Part shown: piece after piece, positions 24,784 through 34,369 of the stretch
Layout of the letters: the number at the start of each line of letters is the position of its first letter
Numbering within the stretch: position 1 is the stretch's first letter
Source: Rhodoferax lacus
GTDB lineage: Bacteria; Pseudomonadota; Gammaproteobacteria; Burkholderiales; Burkholderiaceae_C
DNA length: 64,000 bases
Direction: 5' to 3'
NCBI RefSeq assembly: GCF_003415675.1
Contig: NZ_QFZK01000006.1
Span: 124,001-188,000, forward strand
Notes under the pieces: model-generated
What the model saw: the letters and a program-made list of their open reading frames with translations, nothing else
What the model was told of the DNA's origin: nothing
Databases searched by the model: none
Made by a program: the position numbers and the translations under genes

Positions 24784-25662
24784 CTACTCCATGCCGGTGG
24801 CGAATTCCTCGATGAGTTGCTCGATCCACTCTTCGACTTCCAGGGGAGCCAGCACCAGCGCACCGGCCACGAAGTCACCGCCCTTGTCCCACTCCACGGT
24901 GGAATGCAGGCGGGCAAAGCGCTGTATGGCCACTTCGGCCACCAGGCCCAGTGCAATCAGGCGCGAGACGTCACGGGGAATCTTGGGATCCAGGAACACT
25001 TCGTAGTCATGGTGCAGACGAATCGCCAGGGTCACCGTGTCCGGCAAGGACCAGGATTTGGCCATCATCGCGCCCACCAACGCATGGTCAGTGTTGTGGG
25101 CTGCCTGCTCCACAGCGGTAAACGAGCGCTGGGGGTCCGTGTTGGCCAGCTTGAGCGTCTCCACGTAGTTGGGGAAGCGGTTGCGCAGCAGGGGAATGCC
25201 CACATCGCAGAACAGGCCGAAGGTCTGGGCCAGGCCCACATCCACCAAGCCCGTGGTTTTGGCCATGCGCGACATGGCGTAGGCCCGCTTGGCGGAGGTG
25301 TCATAAAACCTGGCCATGACCTGCGCGTCCCCTTTAAGCAGGTTGCGTACCGACAGCGCCGTGACCAGGTTGGTGAGTTGCCGCAAGCCAATCAGGCCCA
25401 CTGCCTGGTCCACCGACTCGGCGCGGCGGCTCAGGCCATACATCGGCGAGTTGACGATCTTCAGGACAGCAACGGTCAAGCCGACATCCTGGGCGACGAT
25501 TTTCGCGGCGCTGCGCATGTCGGGGTCGTCTTTGGTCAACTCGCGCTGGAGCTGTTCAACCACCAGCGGGCGCGGTGGGATGGCCATGCTTTTGATGAGA
25601 TCCTGAACCTCGCCGCTATCCATTTGCCGCTGGGCATCTTCTGCGGATCTCGCAATGGGCAT
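24784..25662 (-). CDS. HDOD domain protein
   Basis: Protein of 292 residues made up almost entirely of an HDOD domain, a divergent HD-type fold that mostly lacks catalytic metal ligands. Recognisable segments are IPPRPLVVEQLQRELTKDDPDM, IVAQDVGLTVAVLKIVNSPMYGL and VGLIGLRQLTNLVTAL. HDOD proteins act in signalling networks, often with c-di-GMP or stress pathways, but no partner domain is present here. The next gene, ubiM, is on the same strand after 124 bases and is probably separately transcribed. Its role is unknown. Confidence 0.88.
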   Translation of the reverse strand: MPIARSAEDAQRQMDSGEVQDLIKSMAIPPRPLVVEQLQRELTKDDPDMRSAAKIVAQDVGLTVAVLKIVNSPMYGLSRRAESVDQAVGLIGLRQLTNLVTALSVRNLLKGDAQVMARFYDTSAKRAYAMSRMAKTTGLVDVGLAQTFGLFCDVGIPLLRNRFPNYVETLKLANTDPQRSFTAVEQAAHNTDHALVGAMMAKSWSLPDTVTLAIRLHHDYEVFLDPKIPRDVSRLIALGLVAEVAIQRFARLHSTVEWDKGGDFVAGALVLAPLEVEEWIEQLIEEFATGME

Positions 25663-25786
25663 GTGTCACTTTCAATGAAGCTGATTTGCATGCGGGGATA
25701 TCCCGCCCCGCCTGTCTGGCGTCAGATCTTAATTGATAAAAGTGATATTTTGTCCGCGGTGATGCCGACGCACCGGAGTGTGGTTT

Positions 25787-26986
25787 TCAGGCGCCACTCA
25801 GGGACCGCGCAATCGAGCGCTTGAAGGGAGTCATCCGGTCGCTCACCCGCAGTATCAGCGTGCGCGCCAGCTTGGCTGGCATGGAGTCGCGGGTGTAGAT
25901 CTCCACGATCAGGCGCGTCATCCAATAGAGGGGCAGGGTGGCACGCTTTTGTTGGCCCTCGTAGCGCTGCAGCAGGCTGGCGCTGCCGATGTCGGCATGG
26001 GTGTGCAGCGCGGTGGTGATGTGCCTGCACAGCGCATCCACACTCAGCAGCCCAAAGTTGAAGCCATGCGCAGTCACCGGGTGCATGCCCACGGCCGCGT
26101 CGCCCACGGTGGCAAAGCGCCGGGCCACCAGACGCTCAGGGAACACCGCCACCAGCGGGTAGTTGTGGCGGGTGCTGACCAGGTGCATGGCACCCAGGCG
26201 GCGGGCAAAGCGCTGGGTCACGGCGGCGCCAAAGGCCTCGGGCTCCAGGGCCATCAGCGCGTCAATCTCGTGGCTGGGCAGGGTGATGACGGCCGATGCC
26301 CGGTGCGCGCCCGTCACAGGGTGCGGGTTCATGGGCAGCAGGGCCAGGGTCTGGCCGTAGCCAAACCATTCCCAGGCGGCAAAGTCGTGTGGCTTCTCGA
26401 AGGTCATGGCGCAGACCAGCATGTTCTTGCCAAAGTCGTGCATCTGGGCGGCGATGCCCATCATGCGCCGGGTGCTGGAAAACCGGCTGTCGGCCGCCAC
26501 CACCAGCTTGGCCTGCAGGGTGTCGCCGCTGGCCAGGGTGACGCTGCCGCACTCGGCACTGGTGTGCACGGCGGTAACCTTTTCACCGCAGCGCAGGCTG
26601 ATGTCGCCATTGGTGCCCAGCGCCTCTTGCACACCATCCCACGCGGCCTGGCGCAGCAGGTGGTTGGAGACCAGCCAGCCCAGCTCGTCATGGCCGCCCA
26701 ACGCATGGCCAATCACCATGGAGAAGCTGGAGGGGCCATTCATGACCTTGGCATCGCGCAAGGGGGCGATGTCGGCAGCGGGCAGGCGCTCCCACAAGCC
26801 CAGCGCCTGCAGCAGCTTGGCCGAGTGGCGCGTCAGCGCAATTTCGCGGCCATCAAACTGCGGCGATTGCAGATCACTTTGGGGCTGCTGCTCCAGCACC
26901 ACGATTTTCAGGCTGCGCCCGCTCAGGGCTTTGGCAAGGCACAGCCCGGCCGGGCCGGCTCCCACGATGATTACATCTGCATCCAT
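25787..26986 (-). CDS. ubiM: FAD-dependent ubiquinone-biosynthesis hydroxylase, UbiM-like
   Basis: Protein of 399 residues of the UbiH/COQ6 flavoprotein monooxygenase family. FAD motifs are DVIIVGAGPAGLCLAKAL at the start, the middle VVAADSRFSSTRR (a DG-type motif) and RRFATVGDAAVGMHPVTAHGFNFGL near residue 300. The HGFNFGL variant and overall form suit the UbiM branch, which hydroxylates the ubiquinone ring at several positions. MDADVI at 26986 is chosen as the family start; an ATG at 27001 adds five residues and one at 27079 adds more. UbiH or UbiF-type assignment is the main alternative. Confidence 0.75.
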   Translation of the reverse strand: MDADVIIVGAGPAGLCLAKALSGRSLKIVVLEQQPQSDLQSPQFDGREIALTRHSAKLLQALGLWERLPAADIAPLRDAKVMNGPSSFSMVIGHALGGHDELGWLVSNHLLRQAAWDGVQEALGTNGDISLRCGEKVTAVHTSAECGSVTLASGDTLQAKLVVAADSRFSSTRRMMGIAAQMHDFGKNMLVCAMTFEKPHDFAAWEWFGYGQTLALLPMNPHPVTGAHRASAVITLPSHEIDALMALEPEAFGAAVTQRFARRLGAMHLVSTRHNYPLVAVFPERLVARRFATVGDAAVGMHPVTAHGFNFGLLSVDALCRHITTALHTHADIGSASLLQRYEGQQKRATLPLYWMTRLIVEIYTRDSMPAKLARTLILRVSDRMTPFKRSIARSLSGA

Positions 26987-27085
26987 AGCGCTTTCTTTCA
27001 TTGGAGCCGCGAGGCTAGCGGTTTCACGCCGCTGCTTCTTGCTCTCGGTCAACAGGTAAGCAGATGCAGGCGCTATCATGGCGGC

Positions 27086-27496
27086 ATGTCCCTTATGGCC
27101 CGTTGGTTCATCCTGTTCCTCATCGCCTTGCTGCCCCTGCGCGGCTGGTCGGTGGAGCGCATGGCTTTAGACATGCAGGGCATGCCCGTGGCCGCGCAGT
27201 CCCAGGACTTGGAGTTGGGCATGTCGGCCGAATGCGCGCTGCATATGCAAGCTGGCATGCAGATGGATGCGTCTGCGGATGCAGCGCAGGCCGCAGTTCA
27301 CGGTACGGACCACAAGTCCAGCCATAAGTCCGAGCACAAGGGCTGCCAGAGCTGCCAGCTGTGCATGCCTTTGCTGGCCCTCGATGGCGCAGTGCCACTG
27401 CACCTGGCCAGCCCACCGCAGCAACTGCCGCGCGCCCACAGCAGCCGCTTCGTGAGCGCTGACTCCGCGCGCAACGCCAAGCCACCGATTTCCTGA
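27086..27496 (+). CDS. Small exported His/Met/Cys-rich protein upstream of the copper efflux genes
   Basis: Protein of 136 residues. It has a hydrophobic N-terminus (MARWFILFLIALLPLRGWS), a methionine-rich middle (HMQAGMQMDASA) and a histidine-rich stretch running into HKGCQSCQLCMPLL. This pattern resembles DUF2946-like proteins found beside Cus operons. The Cys, His and Met clusters suggest copper or silver binding in the periplasm. The start could be 27086 or the ATG at 27095. It is divergent to ubiM and 82 bases ahead of cusF, so it is probably the first gene of the efflux operon. Function is inferred from composition and context. Confidence 0.75.
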   Translation: MSLMARWFILFLIALLPLRGWSVERMALDMQGMPVAAQSQDLELGMSAECALHMQAGMQMDASADAAQAAVHGTDHKSSHKSEHKGCQSCQLCMPLLALDGAVPLHLASPPQQLPRAHSSRFVSADSARNAKPPIS

Positions 27497-27514
27497 GTCC
27501 CACGCCATAGCTCC

Positions 27515-27531
27515 GTCTGCAGATTGCAGAC
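27515..27531 (+). promoter_or_regulatory. Small hairpin ahead of cusF
   Basis: A 6-bp stem GTCTGC/GCAGAC with a 5-base loop lies in the 82-base gap between the His/Met-rich gene and cusF. It has no T-run, so it may be an RNA-processing element, or nothing functional. Confidence 0.3.
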
Positions 27532-27578
27532 CGGAACCCTTGGAGCCTGCGGGCTCGTGTAGATATCAGGAGATTTTC

Positions 27579-27860
27579 ATGAAACGCTGGATCGTGTCAT
27601 TGGCGCTGGTTTGCGCCGCATCGGCCTGGGCTGCACCCGAATGGGTGCGCGCAGAAATTACCAAACTCGCGCCCGAGAAGGCCCAGCTCACGCTGCGGCA
27701 TGAGGCCATCAAGAGCCTGGGCATGGATGCCATGACCATGCCCTACAAGGTGAAAGATGCATCCCTGCTCAAGGGCTTCAAGGTGGGCGACTCCGTGCGC
27801 TTTACCGTGGGCATGCAGGGCGACCAGATGCAGGTGCAAGCGCTGGAGCATGTGAAGTGA
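27579..27860 (+). CDS. cusF: CusF-like periplasmic copper/silver chaperone
   Basis: Protein of 93 residues with a signal peptide (MKRWIVSLALVCAASAWA) and a CusF beta-barrel. Metal-site residues line up with E. coli CusF as H41, M52 and M54. The tryptophan that caps Cu(I) in CusF is replaced by M49, so this copy would have an all-His/Met site. AGGAGA precedes the ATG. Its last four bases overlap the GTG start of the CusC-type gene. It should deliver metal to the CusB/CusA pump. Confidence 0.88.
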   Translation: MKRWIVSLALVCAASAWAAPEWVRAEITKLAPEKAQLTLRHEAIKSLGMDAMTMPYKVKDASLLKGFKVGDSVRFTVGMQGDQMQVQALEHVK

Positions 27861-29119
27861 AGGCGCTGGCGCTTGGCCTGGCCATCGCGCTGGGCACGGG
27901 TGCGGCCCTGGCCCAGGAGGCCGCAGAGCTGCCCGGTGCCAGCGTGGAGTCGCTCCTGGCCGTGGCCCGTGCCAACAACCCGGAAGTGGCCGGCATGCGC
28001 TTCGAAGCCACCGCGGCGCAGGAGCGCATTGCCCAGGCCGAGGCCCTGCCAGACCCGCGCTTCAAGCTCGAGCTGCTGGATATCACCCGCATGGGAGAGC
28101 AAAACCCCACGCTGTGGCCCTCGGACGTGGGCAGCACGCGCTACACCTTCAGCCAGGAGCTGCCCTGGTTTGGCACGCAAAGCCTCAAGCGCGAGCAGGC
28201 CGCGTACACCGCGCAGGGCGCACAGACCCAGGTGCAAAGCGTGTGGGCCGATGTGGCTGCGCGCATCAAGCTGGCCTATGCGCAGCTGTATTTCCTGCAG
28301 CGCAATGCCGCCCTCAACCAGGAAGTGCTGGACCTGATGCAGCGCCTGGAGCAGATCGCCCGTGCCCGTTACGCGGGTGGCCTGGCGCCGCAGCAGGACA
28401 CTATTCGCGCCCAGGCCGAGCAAAGCGCCATGCAGGGCGAACTGATTGCCGTGCAGACCGATGTGCACCACACCCGCGCCCGCATCAATGCCCTGCTGGC
28501 GCGGCCCATCCACGCCGAACTTGCAGCGCCCCAAAGCCTGCGCCCACTGCCTGCTGCCGACCAGCTCGACTTTGACGCGCTGGTGCAGCGCGCCCTGGCG
28601 CACAACCAGCAGCTGGCCGCCGATGAAGCGCGCGTGCAGGCGGCCGACAAGGGCCAGGCGCTGGCACAAAAAGGCCGCTACCCCAGCTTCACCCTGGGCG
28701 TGGCGCCCACGCAGTTCCAGAATGACTTCAAGGCCTGGGACCTGATGCTGGAGATGAACATTCCGCTGCAGCAGGGCACACGCCGCGCGCAGGAGCGCGA
28801 GGCCCTGGCCATGTTGGAGGCAGCCCGGGCGCGGCGCGACGCCACCGCCAACCAACTGCAGGCCGACCTGTCGGAAAACCTGGACGCACTGCAAAGCGCG
28901 CAACAGACGGAAAAGCTGATGCGCCACAAGCTGCTGCCGCAGGCCGAGCTGAGCCTGCAGTCGGCCCTGTCCGGCTACGAGGCGGGCAAGCAGGACTTCG
29001 CCGGTGTGCTGGACGCGCAGCGCCAGATCCGCCAGGCCAAGGCGTCCCTTATCAAAGCCCAGGCTGAAGGCCAGGCACGTTTGGCGCAACTTGAGCGCCT
29101 GCTGGGAGAAGAACCATGA
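27857..29119 (+). CDS. cusC: Outer-membrane factor of the copper/silver efflux system (CusC/TolC type)
   Basis: Protein of 420 residues with a signal peptide (MKALALGLAIALGTGAALAQE) and two outer-membrane-efflux repeats rich in long helices (VESLLAVARANNPEVAGMRFEA at the start). It forms the outer-membrane channel of the tripartite pump. It begins with GTG overlapping the cusF stop and ends overlapping the cusB ATG by ATGA, so translation of the three genes is coupled. There is no lipobox, unlike E. coli CusC. Confidence 0.9.
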   Translation: MKALALGLAIALGTGAALAQEAAELPGASVESLLAVARANNPEVAGMRFEATAAQERIAQAEALPDPRFKLELLDITRMGEQNPTLWPSDVGSTRYTFSQELPWFGTQSLKREQAAYTAQGAQTQVQSVWADVAARIKLAYAQLYFLQRNAALNQEVLDLMQRLEQIARARYAGGLAPQQDTIRAQAEQSAMQGELIAVQTDVHHTRARINALLARPIHAELAAPQSLRPLPAADQLDFDALVQRALAHNQQLAADEARVQAADKGQALAQKGRYPSFTLGVAPTQFQNDFKAWDLMLEMNIPLQQGTRRAQEREALAMLEAARARRDATANQLQADLSENLDALQSAQQTEKLMRHKLLPQAELSLQSALSGYEAGKQDFAGVLDAQRQIRQAKASLIKAQAEGQARLAQLERLLGEEP

Positions 29120-30756
29120 ACAAGAATATGTCGGTGCTGGTCGGGGCCCTGGTGCTGGCCGGTGTGGCGGGCTTTGCAGGCAACTGGTGGGGTGCGCGCC
29201 ATGCGGCCGGTGGTGCGGCGGTCAGCGGCATGGAGGCTGCGCCGGCTTCGTCCCCCGCGCCAGCCTCCAAGGAGCGCAAGTTGCTCTACTACCGCAACCC
29301 CATGGGCCTGGCCGACACCTCGCCCACGCCCAAAAAAGATTCCATGGGCATGGACTACGTAGCCGTCTACGCAGGCGAAGACGAAGACACGTCTGCCAGT
29401 TCCACGCAGATCAAGATCAGCGCCGACAAGGTGCAAAAGCTGGGCGTGCGCACCGAGGCCGCGGCCCTGCGCGTGCTGGACAAGACAGTGCGCGCCTCCG
29501 GCCGCATAGAGCCCGATGAGCGGCGCCTCACCACCATCGCCCCGAAGTTCGAGGGCTATGTGGAGAAGCTGCAGGTGAATGCCACCGGGCAGGGCGTGGC
29601 CAAGGGGCAAGTGCTGTTCGAAGCCTATAGCCCGGACCTGGTAGCCGCCCAGCGCGAATACACCATCGCCATCCAGGGTGTGAAGGCCATGGCGCAGGCC
29701 GGGCCACAGGCCCAAAGCAGCATGCAGCAACTGGCCGATGCAGCACTGGCACGCCTGCGCAACTGGGATGTGTCCGAAGAGCAGGTCAAAGCGTTGGCGG
29801 CCACGGGCACGGCACTACGCACGCTGGGCTTTCGCTCACCTGTTTCGGGCATCGTGACAGAGAAGAAGGCCGTGCAGGGCATGCGCTTCATGCCGGGTGA
29901 TGCGCTCTACCAGATCACGGATCTGTCCACCGTCTGGGTGATGGCCGATGTGTCCGAGCAGGACATTGCCTCGGTGCGCTTGGGTGCCCGTGCGCAGGTG
30001 AAGATCAACGCCTACCCGGACAAGAGTTTTGCCGCAGCTCTCACCACCATCTACCCCACGCTGAATGCCGAGACGCGTACCGTCCCGGTGCGCCTGGAAC
30101 TGCCCAACCCCGGCGGTTTGCTCAAACCCGGTATGTTTGCCCAGGTGGAGCTGCCGGTGGGCGCCAAGGCCAAAGTGCTGACCGTGCCGGTATCGGCCGT
30201 GATCGACAGCGGCACACGCCAGCTGGTGCTGGTGCAGATCGGTGAGGCCGGTGCAGGCCGCTTCGAGCCGCGCGCGGTCACGCTGGGTGCGCGCAGCGAC
30301 AACTACCTGGAAGTGCTGCAGGGCCTGCGCGAGGGCGAGGTGGTGGTGGTGTCTGCCAACTTCCTGATTGATGCGGAGAGCAATTTGAAGGCCGCGGTGG
30401 CTGGCTTTGGAGCCAGTGCGGGCGCTGCGCCTGCGGGTGCCACTGCCATGGCGCCAGCAGCAGAGCCTAAGGGGGTGGCGGCCAGCGGACACACGGCCCA
30501 AGGCAAGGTGGTGGAGGTGGATGCCAAGGCCCAGACCGTCACCATCAGCCACGGCCCCGTACCCAGCCTGAAGTGGTCCGCCATGACCATGGAATTTGCG
30601 CTGGCCAACAGCGCCCTGCTGAAGGACCTGAAACCGGGCGCTGCAGTCGGCTTCGAGTTTGTGGAACGGGCCAAGGGCGAGTGGGTGATCACCAAACTCA
30701 CGCCACCCATGCCAGCGATGCCGCAAGCCGCGCCGTCTGCACCTATGGCGAAGTAA
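29116..30756 (+). CDS. cusB: Membrane fusion protein CusB with fused C-terminal CusF domain
   Basis: Protein of 546 residues with an N-terminal membrane anchor (residues 5-28) and the heavy-metal-binding YHS-like motif YYRNPMGLADTSPTPKKDSMGMDY that precedes CusB adaptors. The HlyD barrel-sandwich follows (APKFEGYVEKLQV and RSPVSGIV segments). After a low-complexity linker around residues 430-455, a full CusF domain follows (about 456-535) with H, W, M and M all present (HGPVPSLKWSAMTM). It links pump to channel in the periplasm and can itself receive metal. The operon thus has two CusF domains with different metal sites. Confidence 0.92.
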   Translation: MNKNMSVLVGALVLAGVAGFAGNWWGARHAAGGAAVSGMEAAPASSPAPASKERKLLYYRNPMGLADTSPTPKKDSMGMDYVAVYAGEDEDTSASSTQIKISADKVQKLGVRTEAAALRVLDKTVRASGRIEPDERRLTTIAPKFEGYVEKLQVNATGQGVAKGQVLFEAYSPDLVAAQREYTIAIQGVKAMAQAGPQAQSSMQQLADAALARLRNWDVSEEQVKALAATGTALRTLGFRSPVSGIVTEKKAVQGMRFMPGDALYQITDLSTVWVMADVSEQDIASVRLGARAQVKINAYPDKSFAAALTTIYPTLNAETRTVPVRLELPNPGGLLKPGMFAQVELPVGAKAKVLTVPVSAVIDSGTRQLVLVQIGEAGAGRFEPRAVTLGARSDNYLEVLQGLREGEVVVVSANFLIDAESNLKAAVAGFGASAGAAPAGATAMAPAAEPKGVAASGHTAQGKVVEVDAKAQTVTISHGPVPSLKWSAMTMEFALANSALLKDLKPGAAVGFEFVERAKGEWVITKLTPPMPAMPQAAPSAPMAK

Positions 30757-30760
30757 GACC

Positions 30761-33700
30761 ATGCTCTCCAACCTCATTGACTGGTCCGCCCGCAACCGCG
30801 TGCTGGTGCTGCTGGCCACGCTGTGCCTGACGCTGGCCGGCATGTACGCGGTGGTCAAGACGCCGCTGGATGCGCTGCCCGATTTGTCGGACGTGCAGGT
30901 GATTGTCTACACCGAGTTCCCTGGCCAGGCGCCGCAGGTGGTGGAAGACCAGGTGACCTATCCGCTGACCACGGCCATGCTCTCAGTCCCGAAGTCGCGC
31001 GTGGTGCGTGGCTTCAGTTTTTTTGGCGCTTCGTTTGTGTACGTGATCTTCGAGGACGGCACGGACATCTACTGGGCGCGCTCGCGCGTGCTGGAATACC
31101 TGAACTTTGCCGCGGGCCGCATGCCCAAGGGTGTGACCCCCGCGCTCGGGCCCGACGCCACCGGCGTTGGCTGGGTCTACCAGTACGCGCTGGTGGCCAA
31201 GAACCGCAGCCTGGCCGAGCTGCGCAGCATCCAGGACTGGTATTTGCGCTACCAGCTGGCCAAGGCGCATGGCGTGGCCGAGGTGGCATCCATTGGCGGC
31301 TTTGTGCAGACCTACCAGGTGACAGTGGACCCGCTCAAGCTGCGCGCCTATGGCATCCCCTTGAGCAAGGTTTCGCAGACCATACGCGACTCGAATCGCG
31401 ATGTGGGTGGCCGCGCGATCGAGATGGCCGAGACCGAATACATGGTGCGCGGACGCGGCTACCTGCGCGGCACCTCCGACATCGAGACCCTGGTGCTCAA
31501 GAGTGACAAGGGCACACCGGTGCTGGTGCGCGACATTGCGCGCGTGGAGCTGGTGCCCGACGAGCGGCGCGGCATCACCGAGCTCAATGGCGAGGGCGAG
31601 GTGGTCTCCGGCATTGCCATGGCGCGCTACGGCCAGAATGCCCTGGAGGTGATTGCCAACCTCAAGGACAAGATCGCCGAGGTGTCGGCCGGGCTGCCCG
31701 AGGGCGTGCAGATTCTGTCGGTCTATGACCGCTCGGATCTGATCCACCGCGCCATTGAAACCCTCAAGCACACACTGCTGGAAGAAAGCCTGATCGTGGC
31801 CGCCGTGTGTGTGCTGTTCCTGCTGCATGTGCGCTCGGCCCTGGTGGCCATTGTCATGCTGCCGGTGGGTGTGCTGATTGCCTTCATTGCCATGCGCCTG
31901 CTGGGCATGAACTCCAACCTGATGAGCCTGGGCGGCATCGCCATTGCCATAGGCGCCATGGTGGATGCGGCGATTGTGATGATTGAGAACGCCCACAAGC
32001 ATATCGAGCGCCTGCAGGAGGGCGAGTCGCGCGCCGAAGCGATTGTGGCGGCCTGCAAGGAGGTGGGCCCGGCGCTGTTTTTCTCGCTGCTGATCATCAC
32101 CGTGTCCTTCCTGCCGGTGTTCACGCTGGAGTCGCAGGAGGGGCGGCTGTTCTCGCCCCTGGCCTATACCAAGACCTTCTCCATGGCCGGGGCGGCCCTG
32201 CTGTCGGTGACGCTGGTGCCGGTGCTGATGATGCTGTTCATCCGCGGAAAAATCATGCCCGAGCGCAAGAACCCGGTGAACCGCTTGCTGATCTGGCTTT
32301 ACCGACCCGTCATCGCCTGGGTGATGCGCTGGAAGAAGACCACGATTGCGCTGGCGGTTGTCGCCATGGGCGTGTCCATCTATCCGGCCTCACAGCTGGG
32401 CTCGGAGTTCATGCCCACGCTCAATGAGGGGACGCTGCTCTACATGCCGTCTTCGCTGCCCGCCATGTCCATCACTAAGGCGGCCGAGCTGCTGCAGACG
32501 CAGAACAAGATCATCAAGAGTTTTCCGGAAGTGGAATCGGTCTATGGCAAGGCTGGCCGTGCCAACACCGCCACCGACCCGGCGCCCACCGAGATGTTCG
32601 AGACCGTCATCAACCTCAAACCCGAGAGCACCTGGCGCGCGGGCCTGACCACCGATGGGCTGATTGCCGAACTCGACCGTGCCCTGCAGTTCCCCGGCGT
32701 GTCAAATGCCTGGACCATGCCCATCAAGGCGCGCATCGACATGCAGTCCACCGGCATCCGCACGCCCATTGGCATCAAGGTGTTTGGCAAAGACCTGAAC
32801 GAGATGGAGCGCCTGGCCAAGGAGATCGAGGCGGTGGTGAAAGCCGTGCCCGGCACCACCTCGGCCTTTGCCGAGCGCATCACCGGTGGCTACTACATCA
32901 ACATCGAGCCCGACCGCGCCGCGCTGGCGCGCTACGGCCTGGCCGTGGGCGATCTGCAGGATGTGATCGGCACCGCCCTGGGTGGCGAGATGGTCACCAC
33001 CACCGTGGAGGGGCGCGAGCGCTATGGCGTCACCGTGCGCTACCCGCGCGAACTCAGAGCCAGCCCGCAGCAGATTGCCAACGAGATCCTGGTGCCCACC
33101 ATGGGCGGCGCCATGGTGCCGCTGGGCCAGGTGGCCAAAGTGGAAATCGCCAAGGGTGCGCCCAGCATCCGCACGGAAAACGCGCTGCTCTCGGCCTACA
33201 TCTATGTGGACATCCGCGGGCGCGATATCGGCAGCTACGTGAAGGAGGCGCGCCAGGCGGTGAACGCGCAGGTGAAGTTCCCGTCCGGCTACTACGCCAC
33301 CTGGAGCGGGCAGTTCGAGTACATGGAGCGGGCGATTGAAAAAATGAAGATCGTCATCCCGGTGACGCTGGGGCTCATCTTCATTTTGTTGTACCTGAAC
33401 TTCCGGCGCCTGACTGAGACACTCATCGTCATGCTGTCCGTGCCCTTTGCCCTGGTGGGCGGCGTCTGGCTGATGTGGCTCTTGGGCTACAACCTGTCGG
33501 TAGCCGTGGCGGTGGGCTTTATCGCCCTGGCCGGTGTGGCCGCCGAGACCGGCGTGGTGATGCTGATCTACCTGGACCATGCCTGGGAGGCGGTGCAAAA
33601 GAAATGCCGCGCGGCAGGCACACAGGCGGGCATGGAAGAGCTCTATGCCGCCGTCATGGAGGGTGCGGTGGAGCGGGTGCGCCCCAAGATGATGACGGTG

Positions 33701-33877
33701 GTGGCCATCATGGCCGGCTTGCTGCCCATCCTGTGGGGTACCGGCACCGGCTCGGAAGTGATGAGCCGCATTGCAGCGCCCATGGTGGGGGGCATGGTGT
33801 CCTCCACCGTGCTGACGCTGGCGGTGATTCCGGCGATCTATGCGCTGGTCAAGCAGTGGGGCATGCGGCGCGGGTGA
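30761..33877 (+). CDS. cusA: Heavy-metal RND efflux pump CusA (Cu/Ag type)
   Basis: Protein of 1038 residues, the usual CusA length, with the first membrane span at residues 15-33 and HME-RND landmarks: EDQVTYPLTTAML, a proton-relay helix around GGIAIAIGAMVDAAIVMIENAHK and a second half with GFIALAGVAAETGVVMLIYLDHA. The Cu/Ag-type periplasmic motifs GSEFMPTLNEGTLLYMP, EMFET and MPIKARIDMQSTGIRTP are present, supplying the methionines that carry metal. It starts four bases after the cusB stop. It drives metal export by proton antiport. Confidence 0.95.
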   Translation: MLSNLIDWSARNRVLVLLATLCLTLAGMYAVVKTPLDALPDLSDVQVIVYTEFPGQAPQVVEDQVTYPLTTAMLSVPKSRVVRGFSFFGASFVYVIFEDGTDIYWARSRVLEYLNFAAGRMPKGVTPALGPDATGVGWVYQYALVAKNRSLAELRSIQDWYLRYQLAKAHGVAEVASIGGFVQTYQVTVDPLKLRAYGIPLSKVSQTIRDSNRDVGGRAIEMAETEYMVRGRGYLRGTSDIETLVLKSDKGTPVLVRDIARVELVPDERRGITELNGEGEVVSGIAMARYGQNALEVIANLKDKIAEVSAGLPEGVQILSVYDRSDLIHRAIETLKHTLLEESLIVAAVCVLFLLHVRSALVAIVMLPVGVLIAFIAMRLLGMNSNLMSLGGIAIAIGAMVDAAIVMIENAHKHIERLQEGESRAEAIVAACKEVGPALFFSLLIITVSFLPVFTLESQEGRLFSPLAYTKTFSMAGAALLSVTLVPVLMMLFIRGKIMPERKNPVNRLLIWLYRPVIAWVMRWKKTTIALAVVAMGVSIYPASQLGSEFMPTLNEGTLLYMPSSLPAMSITKAAELLQTQNKIIKSFPEVESVYGKAGRANTATDPAPTEMFETVINLKPESTWRAGLTTDGLIAELDRALQFPGVSNAWTMPIKARIDMQSTGIRTPIGIKVFGKDLNEMERLAKEIEAVVKAVPGTTSAFAERITGGYYINIEPDRAALARYGLAVGDLQDVIGTALGGEMVTTTVEGRERYGVTVRYPRELRASPQQIANEILVPTMGGAMVPLGQVAKVEIAKGAPSIRTENALLSAYIYVDIRGRDIGSYVKEARQAVNAQVKFPSGYYATWSGQFEYMERAIEKMKIVIPVTLGLIFILLYLNFRRLTETLIVMLSVPFALVGGVWLMWLLGYNLSVAVAVGFIALAGVAAETGVVMLIYLDHAWEAVQKKCRAAGTQAGMEELYAAVMEGAVERVRPKMMTVVAIMAGLLPILWGTGTGSEVMSRIAAPMVGGMVSSTVLTLAVIPAIYALVKQWGMRRG

Positions 33878-34369
33878 TTGCTTGTGGGGTGTTGCGTTTG
33901 GAAGTCACTTGTGCAGGAAGTCAGTTCACTCGGCTGCGCCTTCTGGGCTCAGGCCGCTGTGGCACTCAGTTCCGTTCGTGTCCCCCGCCCAAAGGCTTCG
34001 CCTTTGGGCTGCTCCGGTACTGAGCTCCACTGAGCGCCACACCGTCCTGATCTTGCCTGCATTGTTGGCGTGCTGACGACTGTGGCAGGCGGCGTTGGCC
34101 CGTGAGATAGCTTGGGTGTCGAGAGTCGGGTTTCGTGTATCAGGTATCCAACCCTTGCGTGCCAACCATGCTGGTAGCCGATGGTGCCGGGGTGGATGGT
34201 GCAGTGAGGTAAAGGAGGAGGCCGCAGGCCGGGGGACACGAACGGAACCATCTACCCCGGTGCCATCGGCCCGCACTACGCCAGCCCAACACAAACCTGC
34301 CGCACAAGTAATGCACAAACCAAACAAACAAACGGGGCGTCATAGCCCCGTCACTGCAGCGGCGGGTTC
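33878..34369. repeat. Gene-free convergent gap with two opposed hairpin elements sharing an 18-bp core
   Basis: No credible gene lies between cusA and the leftward small gene. Core sequence 33969-33986 is the exact reverse complement of 34231-34248. The first element has arms 33958-33970 and 34029-34041 (one mismatch) and contains a perfect 9-bp hairpin (33988-33996 with 34000-34008). The second has 24-base arms, 34177-34200 and 34247-34270, whose only three mismatches are G-T pairs. A GGCC-GCA-GGCC hairpin lies beside its core. The pair probably serves as a bidirectional terminator and is likely a genus-level dispersed repeat. A further GGGGC/GCCCC stem lies at about 34334-34350. Confidence 0.7.
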
